A DNA stretch of 64,000 bases. Source: Rubripirellula obstinata (lineage in GTDB: Bacteria; Planctomycetota; Planctomycetia; Pirellulales; Pirellulaceae). Below the pieces are notes generated by a model. It was not told where the DNA came from. It saw only the letters and a list, made by a program, of their open reading frames with translations, and searched no databases. The DNA lies in contig NZ_LWSK01000010.1 in assembly GCF_001642955.1 (NCBI RefSeq), positions 29,769 through 93,768 of the forward strand. Direction: 5' to 3'. Within the stretch, counting starts at the first letter, position 1. Every line of letters starts with the position of its first letter. Of this stretch, positions 9,593 through 17,748 are shown in pieces. The translations under genes were made by a program, and so were the position numbers.

Positions 9593-10483
9593 TCAGCCTC
9601 CGTAGCCACTGTAACGACGCACGCCTCGATTAAACGCAAACCGGCAGACCACGATAAAGAACGTCAACCAAGCCGCTTCGATTGCCATTTCCATCGGCAA
9701 GTCCTCGTCCGGGATTTTTCCCAAGAACACCGCCGCAGGAAAGTAGGCCAAGTATTTTAAAGGCAGAAAAGTGACGATGGTTTCAATCGAATCGGGCAAC
9801 AACGAAAGTGGAAACATGTGTCCCGACAGAAAGAAACTGAACAGCATGTAAATGAACAGCAGCGAAGAGACTTCCAAGAACCAGAAACCGATCATTCCAA
9901 TCGCGGCTTCCAGAAAAAAGCCAATCATGAATCCCATCAGCAGCGTGCCGATGAACGCAGTCATGCGATACGGTGGCGGCCAACCATCGACGAAGTAATC
10001 GCGGCACAGAAAAAACACCAACGCAAATGGAGCGATCGCAACCGCATAGAACGCTAACTTGTGTGCGATCCGCGTCAGCAGCAGCAATCCGATCAGGTCC
10101 ACTGGTTGGATCAAGTAACGTTTGATTTCGCCTTCACGAATCTCGCGAGCGATTCCGGACGCCAAACCAGGCATGCTGGAAAACGCTCTTGCGATCATCG
10201 TTAGCAGGTAGTAAGCAACGATCTCGCGAAACCCAAATCCGCCAATCGTTGCGGCTTCTTCGCCTTCGGCATTGCCGATCGCATCGAAGACGGCGAACCA
10301 AAGGAACACCTGAGTCACGATGGGCAGAAACCGCATCAGGGTGCCGAGTGCGAAATCACCTCGATAAACCAATCGTTCACCGAGTGCCGTCTTCAAAATT
10401 GATCCGTAAGTCCGCAATTTTTGGCGGGTTCCGGTCAAGTGCGTCGGCACAGAATGGGTGGGGGAGTTAGCGGCAGTACTCAC
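9593..10483 (-). CDS. ABC-2 type permease (COG4587-like)
   Basis: A 296-residue membrane protein, probable partner of the permease encoded just downstream. It shows an amphipathic N-terminus followed by about six membrane segments (LMRFLPIVTQVFLWFAVFDAI; ALIGFFLE-like segments; LFIYMLFSFFLSGHMFPLSLLP). EIREGEIKRYLIQPVDLIG is the cytoplasmic stretch usual in this family. The frame stays open 29 codons further upstream, but I place the start at GTG 10483 (then STAANSPTHSV), which gives a length near the family norm and drops a serine-rich leader. This is an inference, as no strong ribosome-binding site is visible. The missing ATPase must be encoded elsewhere. Confidence 0.78.
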   Translation of the reverse strand: MSTAANSPTHSVPTHLTGTRQKLRTYGSILKTALGERLVYRGDFALGTLMRFLPIVTQVFLWFAVFDAIGNAEGEEAATIGGFGFREIVAYYLLTMIARAFSSMPGLASGIAREIREGEIKRYLIQPVDLIGLLLLTRIAHKLAFYAVAIAPFALVFFLCRDYFVDGWPPPYRMTAFIGTLLMGFMIGFFLEAAIGMIGFWFLEVSSLLFIYMLFSFFLSGHMFPLSLLPDSIETIVTFLPLKYLAYFPAAVFLGKIPDEDLPMEMAIEAAWLTFFIVVCRFAFNRGVRRYSGYGG

Positions 10484-10773
10484 AAAGTGACTGTATGAAA
10501 AGGAAGGAAGCAAAGAGCTGGTTTCCCACCTTGATAGTCGTAATGCTGGATTCAGGGTAGGCCGTGGCAAGCCTTCAGCGAGGTGCGGCGACGCTAGTCC
10601 TGGAGGGACGAAAGCTCGGTGCCGGGTGCGAAGCCCCCGGAATCAATGCAACAAACAACCTTCTCAGCCTGGATCACCGGGCAATGCGGTAGGCCCGGCC
10701 GCTTACGCGTCGCGGCTCACTTTAGTCGCCCGGTCGTGACGCGGCTCGCTGCACTGCGGCCCGCTGCACTGCG
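10484..10773. repeat. GC-rich intergenic DNA with short repeats (family G)
   Basis: The region between fliO and the ABC permeases. At about 10689 it holds GGTAGGCCCGGCCGCTTACG, which recurs with one or two changes at about 55231 (GGTAGACCCGGCCGCATACG). From about 10715 it has imperfect direct repeats of GCTGCACTGCG and CGGTCGTGA that run into the last codons of fliO. No gene is seen. Confidence 0.6.
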
Positions 10774-11469
10774 TTACGCGGTCGTGAACAGGCTGCCGCG
10801 GGTTCGTGGTGCGGGCGCTGCGGCGGGCTGACCCAGGAAACCGTCGCCGGCTGGTTCGCGTTCAATTGACTTTAGCGTGTCGGTGAATTTGGCCTTCGAA
10901 TCACCGATGCAGTGCGCGGTCAGGTTTCTTACTTCTTCGGGATCGGTGATTTCAGAGATCGGTGTGATTCCGCTGGCGGTTTGCGCCACGACCAGAATAC
11001 GACTGCCCAAGCGAATCATCGTGATCCGTGTTCGCGGGTCGATCGGCGTGGTGCCGAGTGTTTGAATGACCTCGTTTGGAATCGCACCGCCCATGGTCTT
11101 GGATCCGTACTTTCGCGACACCCAAACCAGAGCTGCGAACAAGCCCAAGACAACCGCCAAACTGGACGTCACGGTTACCAGCGGTGCGGCGAACTGGTTC
11201 TTGGATTCACTAGCAGTGACTGGTTCGCCATCGCTGTTATTACTGATCAGCAATTTTGGAAACGAGCTTTTCTTTGTCGGTTCAGAAGCAACCGCAACAT
11301 CCGGCGGTCGTCCGTAAACAGAGGCCTCGACGTTTTCACGTCCGGCGAATGATTGATGGTTGTAGTCTTGGCCGTTTGCGACTGGTGAACTGACGACTGG
11401 TGAACTGACGATTGATGAACTAATCGCGAACAGCAATAGAGTGCAAGTGACGATGATGGATCGATTCAT
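10774..11469 (-). CDS. fliO: FliO-like flagellar export apparatus protein
   Basis: A 231-residue protein with an N-terminal signal-like segment, an extracytoplasmic stretch to about residue 90, one membrane segment (PLVTVTSSLAVVLGLFAALVWV) and then the cytoplasmic FliO domain (VIQTLGTTPIDPRTRITMIRLGSRILVVAQT...ITPISEI). FliO helps assemble the FliP-FliQ-FliR core of the flagellar type III export gate. It is the last gene of the flagellar block here; fliP, fliQ and fliR, which often follow it, are absent and two ABC permeases come next. The C-terminal ten or so residues run into a repeat-rich segment, so the exact tail may be lineage-specific. Confidence 0.85.
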   Translation of the reverse strand: MNRSIIVTCTLLLFAISSSIVSSPVVSSPVANGQDYNHQSFAGRENVEASVYGRPPDVAVASEPTKKSSFPKLLISNNSDGEPVTASESKNQFAAPLVTVTSSLAVVLGLFAALVWVSRKYGSKTMGGAIPNEVIQTLGTTPIDPRTRITMIRLGSRILVVAQTASGITPISEITDPEEVRNLTAHCIGDSKAKFTDTLKSIEREPAGDGFLGQPAAAPAPRTRGSLFTTA

Positions 11470-11554
11470 GCTGCGTTTTCCTGGAAGCCGATGCTGAGGC
11501 CGTATTTCGCTCCGCTCAATACGGTTTACCGAACCTGCAAAGCAAAAAATTCAA

Positions 11555-12082
11555 CTACGCGCCGACAAGCTCAGTCACGCGTATACAGAAATTATCGTTC
11601 ATCACCAATACTTCTCCGCGAGCAACCAAGCGTCCGTTGACAAAAATATCAACCGGGTCGCCCGCCAACTTGTCGAGCGCCACGACGCTGCCGCCGCGAA
11701 GTTGCAGAACCTCTTCCAGTCGCATGCGGGTTCGACCGAGTTCAACCCGCAGGTCCATTTCCACTTCGCCAAGCAAATCGATCGGCTGCGACGGATTGGC
11801 GTCTGAATCGGGTGTCAGATCGCCGAGTGCATAGGGCTTGGGCGAACCATCGCCAGCGGCCGCGGGTGCTGAATCATCAACGGCTTGATCAAGATTTTGC
11901 GATGCCTCAGCGAGCAGTTTTTCGATGTCGTCTGTCGCGAGACTCTCTTGTGAGTCATCGGCACCGACATCGGTTGCTTTGTCAGTGGCAACCGAAGCGG
12001 GCGAATCGCTACCTGCATTTTCACCGGTTTCCGCCGGTGTGTCAGTTTTGGCTTCGTCGTTTTCGTTGGTGGGATCAGCCAC
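11555..12082 (-). CDS. fliN: Flagellar motor switch protein FliN
   Basis: A 175-residue protein. An acidic, low-complexity N-terminus (about 1-100) is followed by a typical SpoA/FliN domain: MDLRVELGRTRMRLEEVLQL, GSVVALDKLAGDPVDIFVNG, and RGEVLVMNDNFCIRVTEL. FliN forms the base of the C-ring that binds CheY-P and docks export substrates. The start is GTG at 12082, supported by a GGAAGGA ribosome-binding sequence about 8 bases before it. It lies between fliL and fliO; a separate fliM is not found next to it, which is unusual because fliM commonly sits between fliL and fliN. Confidence 0.93.
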   Translation of the reverse strand: MADPTNENDEAKTDTPAETGENAGSDSPASVATDKATDVGADDSQESLATDDIEKLLAEASQNLDQAVDDSAPAAAGDGSPKPYALGDLTPDSDANPSQPIDLLGEVEMDLRVELGRTRMRLEEVLQLRGGSVVALDKLAGDPVDIFVNGRLVARGEVLVMNDNFCIRVTELVGA

Positions 12083-12142
12083 GTAAGCGTCCTTCCGTTG
12101 GACAGTTTCACGCCAGTTTTCTGGCTTAGAAACAGAAACGTT

Positions 12143-12724
12143 CTATTGTTCGATCAATTGATACGCTTTGAAGCCAACTCCAAGCAACATGTCTTCTGAA
12201 AGCAAATGATTGCATTCAGTCAAAATGCGACGTTCCAGCATTCCGTGATTGTTCTCGTTCAGCTCTTCCATTGAACTGTTGCGAATTTTTCGGCGAATCG
12301 CGTTTCGGAGCCTGCCTTCTTTTTCGACAAACTGTTCCTTCATCTTTTCTTCGTTTTTGGTCAGAATTAGCCCGTAGATATCAATTTCGACACGGTAATT
12401 CTTGACTGTATCGTGTGGGCTAAAAATTTCGCCGTAGCGTCCCAATTGAAATTCGATCGGCTTATTTTCGTCGGTCGCCTGTTCCGCCGACTCGACGTCC
12501 AATTCCTGAACCGACTTAATCAACTTAGCTTCGGCAAGCGCGCTGACATCTTCGGCACTGGGCACCAAGAAGAAGAACATGGCCGTTTCCAGCAACACGA
12601 TCACTCCCACGAATGCCATGATCAGCACCCGTGAACTGCTACCTCCAGCACCGGAGCCGCCTGCAGCACTGGATTGGGGCGTTTCTTCGCCGTCGACTTC
12701 AGGTTCGTTGTTTTCGTCAGCCAT
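12143..12724 (-). CDS. fliL: FliL-like flagellar basal-body-associated protein
   Basis: A 193-residue membrane protein: a short acidic/Gly-Ser cytoplasmic N-terminus, one membrane segment (VLIMAFVGVIVLLETAMFFFLV, about residues 30-52) and a periplasmic domain. That domain has IEFQLGRYGEIF and YRVEIDIYGLILTKNEEKM, then a helix-rich end with LRNAIRRKIRNSSMEEL and ERRILTECNHLL. FliL supports stator (MotA/MotB) function around the basal body. It follows motB by 16 bases, in keeping with a stator operon. The frame is open further upstream, but ATG 12724 (ADENNEPEVDG) starts just where the protein-like sequence begins and avoids overlapping motB. Confidence 0.85.
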   Translation of the reverse strand: MADENNEPEVDGEETPQSSAAGGSGAGGSSSRVLIMAFVGVIVLLETAMFFFLVPSAEDVSALAEAKLIKSVQELDVESAEQATDENKPIEFQLGRYGEIFSPHDTVKNYRVEIDIYGLILTKNEEKMKEQFVEKEGRLRNAIRRKIRNSSMEELNENNHGMLERRILTECNHLLSEDMLLGVGFKAYQLIEQ

Positions 12725-12740
12725 GATATTTGAATCGTGA

Positions 12741-13520
12741 TTACGTACGGGTTCGACTGTTTGAGCCGTTGATGTTGATCGTCGCCGCATTTCTTTCATC
12801 GGCTGTTCCGAGCAAATCCTCGACTGTTTCGTCCAGCATGAAGGCTTCGACACGCGGGTTTTGCGTGACGGATCCACCATGACCACTGGTGCTCATCGGT
12901 TCGCTGTCCGCGGCCGATGAAATGCGGAATCGTGCTGATTCGATGCCTTCGGTTTCAACCAAGTATCGACGCACGGCCGACGCTCGCTTGATGCCCAACA
13001 ACATTGCCTGATCGGTACCAGCGGTACGAGCGGCAAACTCTGCCGAGACGTGTCCGCGGATTTCGATCTTCTGTGGTTTCCCACGAAGTTGTTTCGCCAG
13101 GTTCCTCAGCACTGCGATGTCGTTTTCGCCAAGCTGGTAAGAGCCCATCTCGAAAAAGACCACGCTGCCCACCGCTGTCACTTGTCCAGGACGGACGATT
13201 CGGACCAAGGGGTCTTCGCCAACAGGAGCCTTTTCTGGGACTCCGCCGACCGCGGTGTCTTTCTTCTTGGCCCGGCCGGTCGTCGCCAACGGTGTGAACG
13301 CAGTGGAACGCGGTTTCTTTTCACCGGGTGACAAAGCGTCCAGTGTTTTCTGGTAACCGAATTGTTGCTGCATCGAATCGACGAGCGCCTGATAGGTTTC
13401 TTCTTCTTTGATCTCGCTAAGCGAAACCAACATGATAAAGAACGTTAACAGTAGGCTCATCATATCACCAAAGGTGACGACCCATTCGGGAATGCCAATT
13501 TCATCTGATTCTTCGTCCAT
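12741..13520 (-). CDS. motB: Flagellar stator protein MotB
   Basis: A 259-residue stator subunit. The N-terminus has EWVVTFGDMMSLLLTFFIML: the single membrane helix with the proton-carrying Asp (Asp18 of FGDMMS), then a plug/linker region. The C-terminal OmpA/MotB peptidoglycan-binding domain is about 135-235 (LRNLAKQLRGKPQKIEIRGH, LGIKRASAVRRYLVETEGI). It couples ion flow to rotation and anchors the stator to the wall. Its ATG is 3 bases after the motA stop, and the ribosome-binding sequence GAGGAG is made from the last two codons of motA, so translation is coupled. The start is therefore well fixed. Confidence 0.95.
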   Translation of the reverse strand: MDEESDEIGIPEWVVTFGDMMSLLLTFFIMLVSLSEIKEEETYQALVDSMQQQFGYQKTLDALSPGEKKPRSTAFTPLATTGRAKKKDTAVGGVPEKAPVGEDPLVRIVRPGQVTAVGSVVFFEMGSYQLGENDIAVLRNLAKQLRGKPQKIEIRGHVSAEFAARTAGTDQAMLLGIKRASAVRRYLVETEGIESARFRISSAADSEPMSTSGHGGSVTQNPRVEAFMLDETVEDLLGTADERNAATININGSNSRTRT

Positions 13521-13523
13521 GAT

Positions 13524-14285
13524 TTACTCCTCACCGCGTTGGCTAGGTGGCAAGAACGTCTTCAGCTTTTGATCGATCGCACGCGGGCTTTCACCGGACT
13601 GGATCGCCATCACGCCACGAATGGCGATTTCCAGGCTAACCATTTCGTTGCGGCTGATCAGTCCAAGCTTTTCGGCGAACGGACAGAAGAACACGTTGGC
13701 GACAATCGCACCGTACATGGTCGTGATCAAAGCCACCGCCATCCCGGCACCAATGCCCGACGGATCGCTCATGTCTTGCAACATCATGATCAAACCCATC
13801 AAGGTTCCGATCATTCCGTACGCAGGTGCGAAACGCCCTAGTTGATCCATGATGCCTTTGCCCTCTTTGTGCCGAACCGCGATCGCTTCGGTTTCGGTTC
13901 GCAGGACTTCTTCGACCACCTCAGGCGTGCTGCCATCGACTGCCATTTGAATACCTGTTTTAACCAACGGGTTGTCGATTTCACCGACCTTAGATTCCAA
14001 GGCCAACAAACCGTCGCGGCGAGCCGTTTCGGCAAGGTCAACGATTTGCTTGATCAGGCCAAGGCGATCTTCGCCCTTGTTCAAGATCACCTTCAACGCG
14101 ATCTTGGGCGACTTCAGCATGCTCTTCAGCGGGAATGCGATCAGAGCGGCTGCGAACGCACCACCGATCACGACAAGCCCCGAAGGAACGTCGATGAACG
14201 CGGCGAACGGAGCGTTGCCCATTGCGATCGAGCCAAGGATCAAGCCCATGGCAAGAATCAATCCAATAACGCTGGCGATATCCAT
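13524..14285 (-). CDS. motA: Flagellar stator protein MotA
   Basis: A 253-residue stator protein with four membrane segments. Readable family features are VIGLILAMGLILGSIAMG at the N-terminus, the first-loop IDVPSGLVVIGG, the cytoplasmic region between segments 2 and 3 that contacts FliG, and the paired C-terminal segments GRFAPAYGMIGTLMGLIMML and GAGMAVALITTMYGAIVANV. With MotB it forms the ion channel that drives the flagellum. Planctomycetes swim as daughter cells, so expression is probably tied to the cell cycle, but no promoter was recognised. It is 32 bases downstream of flbD. Confidence 0.95.
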   Translation of the reverse strand: MDIASVIGLILAMGLILGSIAMGNAPFAAFIDVPSGLVVIGGAFAAALIAFPLKSMLKSPKIALKVILNKGEDRLGLIKQIVDLAETARRDGLLALESKVGEIDNPLVKTGIQMAVDGSTPEVVEEVLRTETEAIAVRHKEGKGIMDQLGRFAPAYGMIGTLMGLIMMLQDMSDPSGIGAGMAVALITTMYGAIVANVFFCPFAEKLGLISRNEMVSLEIAIRGVMAIQSGESPRAIDQKLKTFLPPSQRGEE

Positions 14286-14317
14286 AGTGTTTTAGCTGCA
14301 GTTGGTGAGGTCGAGGT

Positions 14318-14545
14318 TTAGGATTGGTCAGCAGAGACGTGGGACTTCAAGGCCGTCGGCGGTATGAAGTGTTTTCGTTGTTGATAACAAACAGCTTGTT
14401 CGATCACGTCATCCATCGATTCAGCGACCACGATGCGATCGCCCGACGTCAGTGTGATGAACGTGTCAGGACGCTGTTCGACATACTTGATCAAATCACC
14501 GTTAAGCACAAAGTGCTCGCCGTCGAGTCGAGTTAGTTTGATCAT
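14318..14545 (-). CDS. flbD: FlbD family flagellar protein
   Basis: A small protein of 75 residues beginning IKLTRLDGEHFVLNGDLIKYVEQRPDTFITLTSGDRIVVAES, the pattern of the FlbD/SwrD family found upstream of motA in many flagellar operons. Bacillus SwrD raises motor torque. This small FlbD is not the Caulobacter FlbD regulator. The frame could also start at ATG 14575, ten codons earlier; I prefer 14545 because family members start with Met-Ile and a GGGGA sequence lies just before it. It heads the local flagellar block. Confidence 0.85.
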   Translation of the reverse strand: MIKLTRLDGEHFVLNGDLIKYVEQRPDTFITLTSGDRIVVAESMDDVIEQAVCYQQRKHFIPPTALKSHVSADQS

Positions 14546-14718
14546 CAAGAAGTCCCCGTTTTGATTCGTACTCATTCAGCAGTTGTGCGACTGCGAATGC
14601 ATTCGGTGCGGATACACTGAACGCTCAAAGCTAGAACACGACTAGGGATCAGGTCGTATGTTGCAAAAAAGAAACATCGTCTACCGACATGGAATCTCTT
14701 CCGTAGCCGGTGCAATCG

Positions 14719-15471
14719 TTACAGTCGTCGTGGCCGATAGAGATCCAGGGTCTCGCGACCGCCAAGCCGAGCAAAAACGTCAACGATTTGCTGATAGCCG
14801 GATCGAAACTGCCGTTCGATATCGTCCGCAGCCACGTCATCGAACTCGCCGCCGATCCGAAACCAATACTCCGTCGATGCCGGCAGGGATTGGTGCAACG
14901 AGTCATCATTGCCGGTCGCGACAATCACGGCTTCGACATTCAACGTCGACTTTTCGCCACTGGCCGTTTGTAAGTGAAGGCGAAAATCATCGGGAAGGAA
15001 CTGTTCAACTTCGGGTTCTTCGTCTTCTGAATCCAGTTCAATCGGAACCAACTCAATCGAATCCACCTTCGTTTGAGTCATCACACGACCGCGCATCAGA
15101 TCGGTTTGGGTCAGTCCCACCAATCCATCGTCGATCCACTCCCCAATCGTGGTTGGCAAAACCTGCGGACCTGATTCATGAGCCTGAGTCGCCAGAGCCG
15201 ACATTGCCAGAGACGACAAGCAGCGATCCGGCAAAACCGGCAGCGGTTGATCACGCATCGCTTCAGCCGAACTGCCAATCGATTCCGCTTCGATCAAAGT
15301 CACCGCATAGCCAAGAAATCGACCATACAAAGCAGCCTCCACCCCCAACGCACCGCCCCCAATCACGGCAATCGTACCGGGCGGATCGAGCGTGGCGAAT
15401 TCAAGCGACGAGTCAGAATCGGGCTGCATAATGTAAGACGCGGGAGAAAGTTTGCTGGAGAGTCGGTGCAT
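14719..15471 (-). CDS. Short FAD/NAD-binding (Rossmann) protein of unknown function
   Basis: A 250-residue protein with one clear dinucleotide-binding motif, TIAVIGGGALGVEAALYGRFLGYAVTLIEA, and later VEAVIVATGNDDS, the second strand-loop of pyridine-nucleotide-disulfide-type or FAD oxidoreductases. It has no redox-active CxxxxC and no recognisable second nucleotide-binding domain. It therefore looks like a minimal or trimmed flavoprotein whose catalytic half is missing or very divergent. A second start at ATG 15429 is possible. It follows thiO by 85 bases on the same strand. I do not assign a reaction. Confidence 0.6.
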   Translation of the reverse strand: MHRLSSKLSPASYIMQPDSDSSLEFATLDPPGTIAVIGGGALGVEAALYGRFLGYAVTLIEAESIGSSAEAMRDQPLPVLPDRCLSSLAMSALATQAHESGPQVLPTTIGEWIDDGLVGLTQTDLMRGRVMTQTKVDSIELVPIELDSEDEEPEVEQFLPDDFRLHLQTASGEKSTLNVEAVIVATGNDDSLHQSLPASTEYWFRIGGEFDDVAADDIERQFRSGYQQIVDVFARLGGRETLDLYRPRRL

Positions 15472-15556
15472 CAGCGGTCAGGATAATGAAAACAGAGTGA
15501 TGTAGAGAGTGGTGTTCAGCAACCGCCACCAGAGTTGTTTTGCAAAACCAGAGCTT

Positions 15557-16726
15557 TCACAGAGAAGTGTCGAAAACCTGTTGTTTGCCGACTGCAAAAC
15601 TGCTGATATCGATGGCGGGTCGTTCGCCTAAAATGGCATCGGCAAGCGTGACGGCGGTGGCGGGGGCCAAGTGGATTCCGCTGCGGTAGTGACCTGATGC
15701 GACCCACAAACCTGGTTGGCTGGGCACCGGTCCGATCATCGGGAATCCGTCGAACGTCATCGGCCGCAGTCCCGACCACGCGGACACTCGCGATGCTGTC
15801 CGTAAACTTGGCACCGTCGCAATCGCAAACTGATGCAGCGTTTCCAGCATGGTTTCATCCGTGGACAGATCGAATCCGGATTCCTCTTCACAGGATCCCA
15901 CCAACGTGTGTCCGTCTTCGCGAGCAATCACATAACGGTTGCCAACGTTCACAATACTTTCAATCACTGGGCGGTCTGTTTTTAGAAGTAACATTTGTCC
16001 GCGGATCGGGATCAGTGATTGGTTCAAATGCAATCGATCGGCCAGACCGCCGGTCCAAACTCCGCTGCAAAGGATCGCATGATCGGCTTTGATGGTTGTA
16101 CGATCGGCAAGCGAAACGACTGCGGTTCCCCGGTTACTGGCGACATCGTGACTGGCGACATCGTTACTGGCGACATCAACAACTTCGCAGCCTTGGCGAA
16201 TGGTGACGCCTGAACTAACACACGCTGCATGCAAAGCCTGGGTCAATCGTGGTGGTCGGATTTGGTATTCGTCGGGAACCCACCACGCGGCAGCGCTGGG
16301 TGTCTGAGTGGTCCAGTTTGCAAGACTAGGTTCGCGTCGGGCAACGTCGGGCAAAGGCACCGCGTCACACTGGATTTGCATTTCATTCCAATATGCAATC
16401 ATCCCCGCCATCAACGCTCGTTCCCCCGCGGTTTCGGCAAGGTACCAACCACCGCATCGACGCAATTCAATGTCAATCGAGGTCTCTTTCAAAAGTTGTT
16501 CAGACCACTTCGGATAAAGTTGGTGCGACAACCCGCGTAAACGGTCCATGGGATCGGTTGCGTGTTCCAAGTTGGCTGGCGGCAAAATTCCTGCGGCCGT
16601 CCAAGTGGTCCCACTGCCGACTTCGCCGCGATCGATCAGCGTGACCTCGCAATCTCGTCGTGCAAGTTCCCACGCCAAGGAGAGTCCGACCGCGCCGCCG
16701 CCGACAACGATGATGCTAGGATTCAT
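15557..16726 (-). CDS. thiO: Glycine oxidase ThiO / DadA-like FAD oxidoreductase
   Basis: A 389-residue FAD-dependent D-amino-acid-oxidase-fold enzyme. It starts SIIVVGGGAVGLSLAWELARRDCEVTLIDRG and shows SGTTWTAAGILPP (the ThiO-type G-S-G-x-T/S-x-AAAG loop) and the C-terminal SAWSGLRPMTFDGFPMIGPV plus ASGHYRSGIHLAPATA. ThiO oxidises glycine to the dehydroglycine used for the thiazole of thiamin. No other thi gene is adjacent, so a different amine substrate remains possible. Residues around 185-200 contain three copies of DVAS(N/H), made by a 15-base tandem repeat at 16134-16177. The gene overlaps the preceding one by 11 bases. Confidence 0.8.
   Translation of the reverse strand: MNPSIIVVGGGAVGLSLAWELARRDCEVTLIDRGEVGSGTTWTAAGILPPANLEHATDPMDRLRGLSHQLYPKWSEQLLKETSIDIELRRCGGWYLAETAGERALMAGMIAYWNEMQIQCDAVPLPDVARREPSLANWTTQTPSAAAWWVPDEYQIRPPRLTQALHAACVSSGVTIRQGCEVVDVASNDVASHDVASNRGTAVVSLADRTTIKADHAILCSGVWTGGLADRLHLNQSLIPIRGQMLLLKTDRPVIESIVNVGNRYVIAREDGHTLVGSCEEESGFDLSTDETMLETLHQFAIATVPSLRTASRVSAWSGLRPMTFDGFPMIGPVPSQPGLWVASGHYRSGIHLAPATAVTLADAILGERPAIDISSFAVGKQQVFDTSL
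16134..16177. repeat. 15-base tandem repeat inside thiO, three copies
   Basis: Three units of TTACTGGCGACATCG (the middle one with TGA for TTA on this strand) lie in frame in thiO and encode DVASN/DVASH/DVASN. The unit length is a multiple of three, so copy-number change would only lengthen a loop. Confidence 0.9.
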
Positions 16727-17534
16727 GTTCAGTTTTCAACACTTGGTCGATGGATTCAGAAAGTCGTTTGACGGATGCAGCGCTCGTTGGAAAATTCTCA
16801 GCAAGCGACGTGCGAAGTCGGTTCAGTTCAACTTCTGTGTCGACATCTTCTTGCGTTGGTAGAAAGGAAACTGTCATTCCAACTTCTTTGATGCGCTGAC
16901 AAGTGACATCGAACACGTCATCTTGGCTCCAGGCAATTTCACTGAACACGCGTTTTGTTTGCGGATTCAATGGAGCTCGGAACCCGATTAAATAGTAACC
17001 CCCGTCCGCTGCTGGTCCCAAGACCGCGTCGCTATGACGCAGCTTTTCCAGAGCAAGCGTGATGTCAGATCGGCAAATCAGCGGGCAGTCAGCACCGATC
17101 AGGATTGCCTTTTGGAATATGGCCTCGCGTTTGGGGGGCTCGTGTGCGGCTAGATCATCTGCACCGAGTTGACGGTCAAACCAGCGATACATTCGGTCTC
17201 CCAGATCGCCTTCGCCCTGATCAACAACGTCAACGCATTGCTCGTTCTGTTCCAGATTCCAGAGTGAAATCTGCTGGCGACTGACTTCCAGGCAATCCGA
17301 CGGTGAAGAAACCCATTGGGTGTGCCAGCCTCTTTTCCCGGATTCATCTCCGGTCATTTCCGACAGCAAATGACCGACAAACAACTGATGAAGCTGCGCG
17401 GACCGTTCCATTCCGATGGTGGAACCCAATCGAGTCTTCACGCGGCCGGGTTGCCAGAACTTTGCCATCACTCCCAGCACGGAGGAATGCTCTGTTTGCT
17501 TTCGTTTTTGCTTGTTATCGGTCAGACTCATCAT
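16716..17534 (-). CDS. TIGR04282/DUF2064 family glycosyltransferase-like protein
   Basis: A 272-residue protein of the GT-A-like family known as rSAM/selenodomain-associated transferase 1 (TIGR04282). Motifs: VMAKFWQPGRVKTRLGS near the start (the family's AK-x-PxPG-x-VKTRL), QGEGDLGDRM, ILIGADCPLICRSDI (the metal-binding aspartate) and VLGPAADGGYYLIGF. These proteins are thought to move activated sugar or nucleotide groups, but the substrate is not known. I use ATG 17534; the frame is open 30 codons upstream without similarity. Its last 11 bases overlap thiO, implying co-translation. It is divergent from the Ser/Thr kinase gene. Confidence 0.82.
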   Translation of the reverse strand: MMSLTDNKQKRKQTEHSSVLGVMAKFWQPGRVKTRLGSTIGMERSAQLHQLFVGHLLSEMTGDESGKRGWHTQWVSSPSDCLEVSRQQISLWNLEQNEQCVDVVDQGEGDLGDRMYRWFDRQLGADDLAAHEPPKREAIFQKAILIGADCPLICRSDITLALEKLRHSDAVLGPAADGGYYLIGFRAPLNPQTKRVFSEIAWSQDDVFDVTCQRIKEVGMTVSFLPTQEDVDTEVELNRLRTSLAENFPTSAASVKRLSESIDQVLKTEHES

Positions 17535-17748
17535 TTGCAGACTAGGGTAGGTGGAGAGAGCTTGACAGGTGCTGGGTAAATCGGCACGCCCAGAATTCCC
17601 TCGGCCAGTTCCCAATGGTTTCACTGATTGCCCTAGAATTAGAAACTTCTCACATGCACCGTGCCAGCGACATGATTTGCAACATTATGATTTGCAACAT
17701 TACGGAACACGGCTAGCAACCACAGTGAGCGATCTCGGCTGGACGCCC

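Noticed and set aside
14658..15431. 257-residue plus-strand reading frame opposite the Rossmann protein
   Set aside because: The minus-strand frame has a clear dinucleotide-binding motif; the plus frame is Ser/Arg/Pro-rich without motifs.
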